Shown here: in pieces, positions 6,812-14,026 of the stretch
Layout of the letters: each line of letters opens with the position of its first letter
Numbering within the stretch: the first letter of the stretch is position 1
Source: Abyssibius sp040880065
Lineage (GTDB): Bacteria > Pseudomonadota > Alphaproteobacteria > Rhodobacterales > Rhodobacteraceae
NCBI GenBank assembly: GCA_040880065.1
Contig: JBBDJE010000006.1
Span: forward strand, 1-50,565
Reading direction: 5' to 3'
Length of the DNA: 50,565 bases
Made by a program: the position numbers and the translations under genes
The notes under the pieces: generated by a model
Database searches by the model: none
What the model saw: the letters and a program-made list of their open reading frames with translations, nothing else
Told to the model about the DNA's origin: nothing

Positions 6812-8646
6812 AACCCGTCATTCTGGCGCTGAACGCGTCGGGTGCAGACGTTGCCACCCGTATCGCCGCCCATTTGGGCGCGCAACTCCATGGCCGCGCG
6901 GGCCGTGTGGCGCAGGCCGATGCTTTCTTTGACAACGCGCTTGATCATGTGCGCGATCTGTTCGCTGCGGGCATCCCGATTGTTGGCGTCTGTGCCAGCG
7001 GCATTCTTATCCGCGCTGTCGCGCCCCTGTTGGCCGATAAACGCATTGAACCTGCGGTCGTGTCTGTCAGCGATGACGGGGCGGTCGTTGTGCCGCTGCT
7101 TGGCGGCCACCATGGTGCGAACCGGCTGGCGCGCGAGATTTCGGCGCTGCTGGGCGGGGTTGCGGCGGTGACGACGGCTGGCGATGTAACCCTTGGGCTG
7201 GGGCTGGATGAGCCGCCCGCGGGCTGGGTTTTGGCCAACCCCGAAGGTGCAAAAGAGGCAACCGCGCGGCTGCTGGCGGGCGCAGGGGTAACGTTGACGG
7301 GTGATGATCCTTTTGGCCGCGCCCTTGCCGGTTTGCCTGCGTCGCAAGAAAGCGCAAAGCCACCCGTGCACATCGTCTCCGGCCTTGCGCCTGTGGCCGA
7401 TACCGCCGCGCTCGCCTATCACCCGCTGCAAATCACGCTCGGTGTTGGCTGTGCGCGCAATTGCCCGCCCGAAGAACTGGCGGCGCTGGTTGATGGCGCG
7501 CTGGCCGAGGCCAATATCGCGCGCGGTGCCATTGCCGGTGTGTTCTCGCTCGATCTGAAGGCAGACGAGCCTGCAATGAACCAACTGGCCCAAAGCCTCG
7601 ACCGCCCGTTCCGGCTGTTCACAGCCGATGCGCTGGAAGCAGAAACACCCCGCCTTGAAAACCCGTCAGATGTGGTTTTTGCCGAAGTCGGCTGCCATGG
7701 TGTTTGCGAAGCCGCCGCACTTGCCGCCGCTGGCCCGCAGGCAAAGCTTCTGCTTGCAAAACGCAAATCGGCAAATGCCACCTGTGCGCTCGCGCTTGCA
7801 CCCGCACCGCTCACCGCGCTGCCGGGGCGTGCGCGCGGCCGCCTGTCGGTTGTCGGTATCGGCCCGGGCCAGGCTGCATGGCGCACGCCCGAGGTCAGCC
7901 GCCTTGTGGCCGAGGCAGAAGAACTGGTCGGCTATGGTCTGTATATCGACCTGCTCGGCCCGCTGGCTGCGGGTAAAAAACGCAGTGACTTTCCGCTGGG
8001 TGGCGAGGAAGACCGTTGCCGCTATGCGCTGGAGCGCGCGGGCGAGGGGCGTAATGTGGCACTGGTCTGTTCAGGCGATGCAGGGATTTACGCCATGGGC
8101 GCGCTGGTTTTTGAACTGCTCGACCGTGGCCCTGATGCGCTGGGCGTATCGGGTGCGGCCAAGCGCGCCGAAATCATCTGCTCGCCCGGCGTATCTGCCC
8201 TGCAAGGGGCCGCTGCCCGCGCCGGCGCGCCCTTGGGACATGATTTTTGCACGATCTCGCTGTCTGATCTGCTCACCCCACGCGCCGATATCATCCGCCG
8301 CCTGAATGCCGCCGCACAAGGTGATTTTGTGATTGCATTTTACAACCCCGTCTCCAGAACCCGCCGCACATTGCTGGCCGAGGCGCGCGACATATTACTG
8401 CGCCACCGCCCCGCCGATACGCCTGTGATGCTGGCCAGCAACCTTGGGCGGCCGAGCGAACATCTCCGCTATCGGCGGCTGGATGCACTTGAGGTGGATG
8501 AGGTGGATATGCTGACTGTGGTTCTTGTCGGCTCGTCCAACACCCGCCTTGCGCAATTGGGCGAGGGGCCGCGCATGTTTACACCGCGCGGCTATGCGCG
8601 CAAAATCGACGGTGATCTTGCCGACCAACAGGAGGCCAGCGCATGA
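6802..8646 (+). CDS. cobJ: CbiG-CobJ fusion: cobalt-precorrin-5A hydrolase plus precorrin-3B C17-methyltransferase
   Basis: The product is 614 residues. Residues 1-130 match the CbiG N-terminal and central region (VCASGILIRAVAPLLADKR, VSDDGAVVVPLLGGHHGAN). Residues 210-340 match the CbiG C-terminal/CobE domain (GVGCARNCPPEELAALVDGAL, VGCHGVCEAAAL). From about 346 the protein is a CobJ/CbiH methylase (SVVGIGPGQAAWRTPE, CSGDAGIYAMGALVFEL, FYNPVSRTRR). The N-half should open the ring-A lactone and release the C20-derived two-carbon unit; the C-half methylates C17 with ring contraction. A complete CbiG points to the early-cobalt route. Both halves look intact. Confidence 0.92.
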   Translation: MAVKPVILALNASGADVATRIAAHLGAQLHGRAGRVAQADAFFDNALDHVRDLFAAGIPIVGVCASGILIRAVAPLLADKRIEPAVVSVSDDGAVVVPLLGGHHGANRLAREISALLGGVAAVTTAGDVTLGLGLDEPPAGWVLANPEGAKEATARLLAGAGVTLTGDDPFGRALAGLPASQESAKPPVHIVSGLAPVADTAALAYHPLQITLGVGCARNCPPEELAALVDGALAEANIARGAIAGVFSLDLKADEPAMNQLAQSLDRPFRLFTADALEAETPRLENPSDVVFAEVGCHGVCEAAALAAAGPQAKLLLAKRKSANATCALALAPAPLTALPGRARGRLSVVGIGPGQAAWRTPEVSRLVAEAEELVGYGLYIDLLGPLAAGKKRSDFPLGGEEDRCRYALERAGEGRNVALVCSGDAGIYAMGALVFELLDRGPDALGVSGAAKRAEIICSPGVSALQGAAARAGAPLGHDFCTISLSDLLTPRADIIRRLNAAAQGDFVIAFYNPVSRTRRTLLAEARDILLRHRPADTPVMLASNLGRPSEHLRYRRLDALEVDEVDMLTVVLVGSSNTRLAQLGEGPRMFTPRGYARKIDGDLADQQEASA

Positions 8647-9410
8647 CCGTCCATTTCATCGGCGCCGGACCGGGGGACCCTGAACTGCTCACGCTCAAGG
8701 CCGCGCGGCTTATCAAATCCTGCCCCGTTTGCCTTTATGCAGGCTCGCTTGTGCCGGCCGAGGTTGTGGCGATTGCCCCAAGTGGCGCGCGCGTGCTCGA
8801 CACCGCCCCCATGACGCTGGATGACACCCATGCCGAAATTGTCGCCGCCCATGCGCGGGGGCAGGATGTGGCCCGTGTCCATTCCGGCGACCCTTCGCTT
8901 TACGGCGCGATTGCCGAGCAGATCCGCCGCCTGCGGGCCGATGGCATTCCTTACGACATCACCCCCGGCGTGCCCGCCTATGCGGCGGCAGCAGCGGCAC
9001 TGGGGCAGGAACTGACCATACCGGAAATTGCGCAATCCATCGTGCTGACGCGCGTGTCGATGAAATCAACCGACATGCCGCCGGGCGAAACGCTGGAAAA
9101 TTTTGGCCGCACCGGGGCCACGCTGGCTATCCACCTTGGCGTGCGTGCCCTGCGCGATATAGAGCGCCGCCTTGCGCCCTTTTACGGGGCCGATTGCGCA
9201 GTGGTTGTGGCTTACCGCGTAGGCTGGCCCGATCAGATGATCATTCGCGGCACGCTTGGCGATATTCATGCCAAGGTGCGGGCTGAAAAAATTACCCGCA
9301 CGGCGCTCATTTTCATTGGCCCCGCGCTTGGCGGCATCACCGATTTCAAGGATTCCGCGCTTTACGACCCGGCCATCCCGCATGTGCTGCGCCCCAAGGT
9401 GCGCGCATGA
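8643..9410 (+). CDS. cobM: Precorrin-4 / cobalt-precorrin-4 C11-methyltransferase
   Basis: This 255-residue tetrapyrrole methylase places the C11 methyl group. It begins VHFIGAGPGDPELLTLKAA and continues with KSCPVCLYAGSLVP, RVHSGDPSLYGAIAEQ and TPGVPAYAAAAAALGQELT. The YAGSLVP and HSGDPSLYGA signatures separate CobM/CbiF from the other methylases here. Length is typical. The start overlaps the preceding stop as ATGA and the stop overlaps cobA in the same way. Confidence 0.95.
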   Translation: MTVHFIGAGPGDPELLTLKAARLIKSCPVCLYAGSLVPAEVVAIAPSGARVLDTAPMTLDDTHAEIVAAHARGQDVARVHSGDPSLYGAIAEQIRRLRADGIPYDITPGVPAYAAAAAALGQELTIPEIAQSIVLTRVSMKSTDMPPGETLENFGRTGATLAIHLGVRALRDIERRLAPFYGADCAVVVAYRVGWPDQMIIRGTLGDIHAKVRAEKITRTALIFIGPALGGITDFKDSALYDPAIPHVLRPKVRA

Positions 9411-10234
9411 GCGCACTGGCTGATATTGCAGCAGGGGCCGATTTTCCGGCCTTTCAGCCCGGCACGGTCTGGTTGGTCGGGGCTGGTCCGGGTGATCCGG
9501 GCTTGCTGACACTGCATGCGCTGCACGCGCTCAAATCGGCCGATGTCGTGGTTTATGATGCGCTGGTTTCACCGCAAATTCTGGCTTGGGCCAACCCGGT
9601 GGCCGTGCAGATTTACGCAGGCAAGCGCGGTGGCAAACCCTCGCCCAAACAGGGCGATATCTCGTTGCGGCTGGTGGAATTGGCCCTCGCTGGCAAGCGG
9701 GTGCTGCGCCTGAAAGGGGGCGACCCTTTCGTGTTTGGCCGTGGCGGTGAAGAGGCGCTGGCGCTGGTTGCCGCGGGCATCAGGTTCCGCGTTGTTCCGG
9801 GGATTACCGCAGGCATTGGCGGGCTGGCCTATGCGGGTATTCCGGTCACACACCGCGACATTACGCATTCGGTAACTTTCCTGACCGGCCACGACCAATC
9901 GGGCCTTACCCCCAGCCAGATCGACTGGCCCGCCATTGCCCGCGCCTGTCCGGTATTGGTGCTTTATATGGCCATCAAACACATTGGTGAAATTGCCGGC
10001 CATTTGCTGGGCAACGGGCGCAGTGCCGACGAGCCGGTCGCCGTGGTTGTCAACGCGACCCTGCCGGATATGCAGGTGCTGGAAACCACGCTCGGGACTG
10101 TTGCCAATGACATTGTTGCACAAAATATCCAACCGCCCGCAATCATATGTATCGGCCAGAATGCCAGCCTGAGGCTGGCGCTGGAATGGCAAAGCGGCAA
10201 CGGGCCGCGCAACCTGAACCCGCTGGCAAAATGA
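9407..10234 (+). CDS. cobA: Uroporphyrinogen-III C-methyltransferase (SUMT)
   Basis: This 275-residue enzyme methylates uroporphyrinogen III at C2 and C7 to make precorrin-2, the branch point to siroheme and corrins. Signatures are VWLVGAGPGDPGLLTLHAL, VVYDALVSPQIL, RLKGGDPFVFGRGGEEA and VVPGITAGIGGLAYAGIPVTHRD. No CysG-type dehydrogenase/ferrochelatase domain is attached, so it is a stand-alone SUMT. Precorrin-2 oxidation to sirohydrochlorin, the CbiX substrate, must be done by an enzyme outside the window. It is coupled by ATGA to both neighbours. Confidence 0.95.
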   Translation: MSALADIAAGADFPAFQPGTVWLVGAGPGDPGLLTLHALHALKSADVVVYDALVSPQILAWANPVAVQIYAGKRGGKPSPKQGDISLRLVELALAGKRVLRLKGGDPFVFGRGGEEALALVAAGIRFRVVPGITAGIGGLAYAGIPVTHRDITHSVTFLTGHDQSGLTPSQIDWPAIARACPVLVLYMAIKHIGEIAGHLLGNGRSADEPVAVVVNATLPDMQVLETTLGTVANDIVAQNIQPPAIICIGQNASLRLALEWQSGNGPRNLNPLAK

Positions 10235-11556
10235 GCCGGGGTCTGGTCATCGCAGCACCAGGTTCCGGTGCGGGAAAAACGATGATCGTGGCCGGATTGC
10301 TTGCCGCTTTACGCGCGCGTGGTGTTGATGTGCGCGCTGCAAAAAGCGGGCCGGACTATATCGACCCCGCCTTTCATTGTGCCGCGAGCGGGCAAAGCTG
10401 CGTGAACCTCGATGCCTGGGCCATGCCGCCTGAACAGTTGCGCGGGCTGGCCGCTGCGCAGGGGGGCGATTTGCTGCTGGTTGAAGGTGCGATGGGGCTG
10501 TTTGACGGCGCGCCCGATGCACATAACCCGATGGGGCGCGGCGCGGTGGCCGAGCTTGCCGTGCATCTGGGCCTGCCGGTTGTGCTGGTGGTGGATGTCA
10601 GCCGCGCGGCGCAAACGGCGGCGGTGCTGGCCAAAGGGCTGGCGGATGCGCTTGCAGCGCGGGCAGGTGCCTCCGGCGGGGATATTTATGAACAAAAGAT
10701 GGTTGGGGTGATCCTGAACCGGGTGGCCTCGCCCCGGCATGAGGCGATGTTGCGTGCCGCATTTGGGCATTACGGGCTGAATGTGCTTGGTGCGGTGCCG
10801 CGCGCTGCTGTAATGGCGCGCGAATCCCGCCATTTGGGGCTGGTGCAGGCGGGTGAGGATGCTGGCCTGCCCGCGCATCTGGCCGCTATGGCTGCGCATG
10901 TGGCGGCGCATGTCGATCTGGCCGCTTTGCAGGCTTTGGCGGCTCCACTGGCGCCTGCGGCTACTGTTTGCGGCCTGCCGCCCTTTGGCCAGCGCATTGC
11001 AGTGGCGCGGGATGTGGCTTTTGCCTTTGCCTATCCGCATCTGCTGGAGGGATGGCACCGCGCAGGGGCCGTGATAATGCTGTTTTCACCTCTTGCCGAT
11101 GAAGGGCCGGATGCCAGCGCCGATGCTGTGTTCCTGCCCGGTGGCTATCCCGAGCTTCATGCGGGCGTTCTGAGCGGGGCCACGCAGTTTCGCGCGGGCA
11201 TGGCGGCAGCGGTGGTGCGCGGTGCAACGGTCTATGGTGAATGCGGCGGCTATATGGTGCTGGGGGCCGGGCTGGTTGATGCTAACGGCGCGCGCCATAA
11301 AATGCTGGGCCTTTTGCCTGTTGAAACCAGTTTTGAGCAACGCAAGCTTACGCTCGGCTACCGGCGCCTTTCCCCGCTTGGCGGCCCATTTGGTGCAGCA
11401 GCGCGGTATGGGCACGAATTTCACTATGCGACCATAGCGCATCAAGATCCTGAAAACCCGCTCTGGCAGGCAGCCGATTCACTTGGCGTCGAGCTTGGCA
11501 CGATCGGTCAGCGGCGTGGCCGGGTTTATGGCGCTTTTGCGCATGTGATCGCGTAG
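10231..11556 (+). CDS. cobB: Cobyrinate / hydrogenobyrinate a,c-diamide synthase
   Basis: The product is 441 residues. The N-terminal dethiobiotin-synthetase-like ATPase has the P-loop APGSGAGKT at residues 7-15. The C-terminal glutamine amidotransferase domain has FLPGGYPELHAG and YGECGGYMVLGAGL, with nucleophile Cys338. It amidates the a and c side chains. The ATG at 10231 forms ATGA with the cobA stop, so upstream in-frame ATGs are discarded. Residues 146-157 (GASGGDIYEQKM), just before the conserved VGVILNRVASPRHEAML strand, are encoded by a dispersed repeat and look like an insertion in a surface loop. The 3' end overlaps the convergent EamA gene by 78 bases. Confidence 0.95.
   Translation: MSRGLVIAAPGSGAGKTMIVAGLLAALRARGVDVRAAKSGPDYIDPAFHCAASGQSCVNLDAWAMPPEQLRGLAAAQGGDLLLVEGAMGLFDGAPDAHNPMGRGAVAELAVHLGLPVVLVVDVSRAAQTAAVLAKGLADALAARAGASGGDIYEQKMVGVILNRVASPRHEAMLRAAFGHYGLNVLGAVPRAAVMARESRHLGLVQAGEDAGLPAHLAAMAAHVAAHVDLAALQALAAPLAPAATVCGLPPFGQRIAVARDVAFAFAYPHLLEGWHRAGAVIMLFSPLADEGPDASADAVFLPGGYPELHAGVLSGATQFRAGMAAAVVRGATVYGECGGYMVLGAGLVDANGARHKMLGLLPVETSFEQRKLTLGYRRLSPLGGPFGAAARYGHEFHYATIAHQDPENPLWQAADSLGVELGTIGQRRGRVYGAFAHVIA
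10666..10702 (+). repeat. Dispersed Rhodobacterales-type repeat inside cobB
   Basis: This 37-base segment runs from GGTGCCTCCGGCGGGG to AACAAAAGATGG. The 24 bases at 10679-10702 are identical to 46158-46181 beside pyrF. The first half recurs at 21104-21136 at the end of the P450 gene. I recall closely similar sequences as frequent intergenic repeats in Rhodobacterales. Here the element is in frame and adds twelve codons to cobB. Confidence 0.8.
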
Positions 11557-12417
11557 TTGGCGCTCGCGCCAAAACGCATAAAGCCCAGCCGCCACAATAA
11601 TCGCCGCACCCGACAGCATATAGACCGACGGGAATTCGGAGAAAAACAACACCCCCAGCACGATCGCCCAAACCAAACCCGTGTAGCGGAACGGCGCAAC
11701 AAAGCCGATATCGCCGGTGCGGGTGGCGGCGACAACGGTCAGATAGCCCGCAGAAAGAAAAATTGCCGAGCCTATCAACGGGAGTATGGCGCGCCAGCTC
11801 ACCGGCTCCCATGCTGCAAAGGGCAGCAGCGCAATGCCCAGTGCCGTGACCGAAAGTGCTGTGATATGCGCGATCAAAGCTGACGACATGCGGCCCGCTA
11901 TCCGGCGGGTTGACAGGTCGCGCAAGGTAATAAAACACACCGCCAGCAGGGCCAGAAGCGCATAGGGGCTGAAGGTTGAGCCACCGGGCTGCACAATGAG
12001 CAACACACCGCTAAAGCCCAGCAAAATAGCCGACCAGCGCCGCCAGCCCACGGTTTCGCGCAAGAACAGCGCAGCGGCCAGCGTAACAAAAAGCGGCAAA
12101 GCCTGCAAAATCGCAGTAAGGTCAGCAAGCGGCAAATGCGACAGCGCCACCATGAAACAAGCCGTGCCGCCAATTTCACCAATGGTGCGCAACCCGATGG
12201 CGCGCGTCTCGCTGCGATTGGGGCGGCTGGCGAAGCCGCCACCATGCCATGTGATCAGCGCGGTCAGCAGGCTCGCCACCAGCCCGCGCAAGAACAGGGA
12301 CTGGCCAAGCGGTAAAAGCGTCAACGCCTCTTTCATAAAGGCGTCGTTGCAGGTGAATGCGCCCATCGCGACCATCATCAAAACCGCGCCGCGGCGGTTG
12401 TCGGTGTCACTTGTCAT
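11479..12417 (-). CDS. DMT superfamily (EamA) membrane transporter
   Basis: This 312-residue protein has about ten transmembrane helices in two EamA repeats (ADLTAILQALPLFVTLAAALFLRE; GDIGFVAPFRYTGLVWAIVLG). It is a paralogue-like relative of the exporter at 118-1014, sharing the AxLQAxPLxV and GDIxxVAPFRYT signatures. The substrate is unknown. The start MTSDTDNRRGAVLMMVAMGAF gives a short cytoplasmic N-terminus. A basic C-terminal tail of about 25 residues extends into the cobB gene on the other strand, making a 78-base tail-to-tail overlap. Confidence 0.87.
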   Translation of the reverse strand: MTSDTDNRRGAVLMMVAMGAFTCNDAFMKEALTLLPLGQSLFLRGLVASLLTALITWHGGGFASRPNRSETRAIGLRTIGEIGGTACFMVALSHLPLADLTAILQALPLFVTLAAALFLRETVGWRRWSAILLGFSGVLLIVQPGGSTFSPYALLALLAVCFITLRDLSTRRIAGRMSSALIAHITALSVTALGIALLPFAAWEPVSWRAILPLIGSAIFLSAGYLTVVAATRTGDIGFVAPFRYTGLVWAIVLGVLFFSEFPSVYMLSGAAIIVAAGLYAFWRERQLRDHMRKSAINPATPLTDRAKLDAK

Positions 12418-12529
12418 GTTCTGCCCCGTTCATGCGCAGCAGGTGTTGCACGCTTGATCTAAATCATTTGCCAGCACGCTGCCTGTTGTTAAGGTAAGTT
12501 TCAACACCTGTAGGCAAGGAGCGAGCAGA

Positions 12530-12727
12530 ATGTTTACAACGAATCTTGGAAGTGCAGACCGTATCGCGCGGCTGGTTATTGGCGCAGTTCTTATTGTACT
12601 GGCCTTTGTGGTAACTTTAGGCGTGTGGAAATGGGTCGCAATCATCGTCGGGGCAGTGCTTGTTGCCACGGCTTTCATGAAGTTTTGCCCGATTTATGCA
12701 TTGTTGCGGGTCCGCACGAATAAATAG
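12530..12727 (+). CDS. DUF2892 (YgaP-like) small inner-membrane protein
   Basis: This 65-residue protein has the conserved opening N-G-ADRIARLVIGAVLI. Two hydrophobic helices (about 15-31 and 34-49) and FCPIYALLRVRTNK follow, the typical DUF2892 pattern. In other proteins this domain anchors rhodanese or sulfur-related partners to the membrane; here it stands alone and its function is unknown. AAGGAGCGAG lies eight bases upstream of the ATG, a strong ribosome site. It converges on the sRNA candidate. Confidence 0.85.
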   Translation: MFTTNLGSADRIARLVIGAVLIVLAFVVTLGVWKWVAIIVGAVLVATAFMKFCPIYALLRVRTNK

Positions 12728-12746
12728 GTTTTGGGCGGCTTTGGAC

Positions 12747-12822
12747 AAAAAAAGGCCGGGCATAGCCCGGCCCAAGTCCAACAGGGAGGTTGAAACCACT
12801 GGCGGCATGGCCGCCGGCTTCG
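12747..12822 (-). ncRNA. Candidate trans-acting sRNA with CCTCCC loop (copy 1)
   Basis: Read on the minus strand, the locus has four elements in order: a GGCGGCCATGCCGCC hairpin; CAAC-CTCCC-T-GTTG, which presents a C-rich anti-ribosome-site motif in a loop; ACTTG; and a perfect terminator GGCCGGGC-TAT-GCCCGGCC followed by seven Ts. About seven bases upstream of the predicted start is a good RpoH-type promoter. Predicted length is about 76 nt. This design matches the alphaproteobacterial stress-induced CcsR/ar14 type (CCUCCUCCC-motif RNAs). A second locus of the same plan is at 44463-44558. There is no open reading frame in it. Confidence 0.65.
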
Positions 12823-12828
12823 CGATGG

Positions 12829-12857
12829 ATATAGGTAGGCACGGCGACTGGTTCAAG
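12829..12857 (-). promoter_or_regulatory. RpoH-type promoter of the sRNA candidate
   Basis: On the minus strand CTTGAA (12852-12857) is followed after 16 bases by CCTATAT (12829-12835). This fits the alphaproteobacterial heat-shock sigma consensus CTTG...CYTATNT. The predicted transcript start falls near 12822, which gives a 76-nt RNA ending at the intrinsic terminator. Confidence 0.6.
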
Positions 12858-12951
12858 AAAAATACGCCAAATTCCATGCATACCCGCTATCTCATAATTG
12901 CATAGCTAGCAGGGCGCCTTTGAAAAATAGTTAACGGCTTGGCGTTTCGCG

Positions 12952-13845
12952 CTAAACGCGCAGCGACTTGCGATAGGCGATCACTTCTTCGATCACGAAA
13001 TCGCGGAACACGGCCACGCGTTTTGAATGGCGCAGCTCTTCGGGGTAGGCCAGATAAACCGGAACCACGCCGCTGCCCTCTTCGGGCAGAACATTGACAA
13101 GCTCGGGGGAATCGGCGGTCAGATAGTCGGGCAGGGCGCCAATACCAAGCCCCGATCGCACCGCCTGCAAAATGCCGAAATAGTTGTTCACTGTGAGCAG
13201 CGAGGTTTCATTGGCGGCCAGATACGGCGCCATCCACCCAGCACCTGCGGCAACCTGCGGGGCCGAGGGGCTTTGACAGATCAGCCTGTGCTTGGCCAGG
13301 TCGGCGGGGGTTTGCGGCATGTCGTGCTTGGCCAGATATTCGGGCGAGGCATAAAGCCGGATATTCACATCCATCAGCCTGCGGCGGATCAGGTCTGCCT
13401 GACTCGGCTCTTTCATGCGAATGGCGATATCGGCCTCGCGCATAGGCAAATCCAGCACACGCTCTTCGAGCATCAAATCAATTTTGAGGTTCGGATAATG
13501 GCGATAAAGCTGCCCCATGCGCGGGGCCAGCCACAGCGTGCCAAAGCCGATGGTCGTGGTGACGCGCAGCTCGCCGAACACCTCGTCCTCGCTGTCCTTG
13601 ATGCGGGCGGCGGCTGTATCAAGGCGGCGGGTCATGGCTTTGGTGGCGTCAAACAGCAATTCGCCCTGCTCGGTAAGAATCAGTCCGCGCGCATGGCGAT
13701 GAAACAGCGTGACATTCAGACTTTCCTCCAGCCCGCGAATTTGGCGGCTGACGGCCGACTGGCTCAAATGCAGCGCATCACCCGCATGGGTCAGGCTTCC
13801 CGCATCGGCGACGGCGTGAAATATTCTTAGCTTGTCCCAGTCCAT
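12952..13845 (-). CDS. LysR-family transcriptional regulator
   Basis: The product is 297 residues. The N-terminal winged helix-turn-helix reads MDWDKLRIFHAVADAGSL, then ALHLSQSAVSRQIRGLEESL and LFHRHARGLILTEQG. A periplasmic-binding-protein-like effector domain covers about residues 95-290. It is transcribed divergently from the indolepyruvate oxidoreductase gene, the usual position of a LysR regulator of its neighbour. A T-N11-A palindrome lies over the promoter of that gene. The inducer is unknown; an aryl pyruvate or aromatic amino acid is possible from context only. Confidence 0.9.
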   Translation of the reverse strand: MDWDKLRIFHAVADAGSLTHAGDALHLSQSAVSRQIRGLEESLNVTLFHRHARGLILTEQGELLFDATKAMTRRLDTAAARIKDSEDEVFGELRVTTTIGFGTLWLAPRMGQLYRHYPNLKIDLMLEERVLDLPMREADIAIRMKEPSQADLIRRRLMDVNIRLYASPEYLAKHDMPQTPADLAKHRLICQSPSAPQVAAGAGWMAPYLAANETSLLTVNNYFGILQAVRSGLGIGALPDYLTADSPELVNVLPEEGSGVVPVYLAYPEELRHSKRVAVFRDFVIEEVIAYRKSLRV

Positions 13846-13976
13846 TTCGCGCAGTCTCCCCCCGGAAGAAGTTTTGTTTTGTAATTTTCTTCCCTGCGGC
13901 GCACCCTAAGCTGCGCGCCGTTTTTTTCCAAGCCCCGCGCGAGGGCAGGTAAAAATACACCCTATTTTGGTCAGAG

Positions 13977-13991
13977 ATTATGACGTATAAT
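13977..13991 (+). promoter_or_regulatory. Palindrome overlapping a -10 box: candidate LysR operator and promoter
   Basis: ATTATGACGTATAAT has perfect 5-bp arms and the T-N11-A spacing of LysR-type sites. Its right arm forms a consensus -10 box, TATAAT (13986-13991), pointing towards the oxidoreductase gene at 14027. No strong -35 is visible, as expected for an activator-dependent promoter. A ribosome site, GGGAGG, precedes the gene's ATG. Confidence 0.45.
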
Positions 13992-14026
13992 GGCGCAACA
14001 AATTTCGCGAGCTCGGGAGGCCCACC

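Noticed and set aside
6694..7593. Long open frame opposite the CbiG part of the cbiG-cobJ gene
   Set aside because: High G+C removes stops in the antisense frame; there is no start signal or family resemblance.
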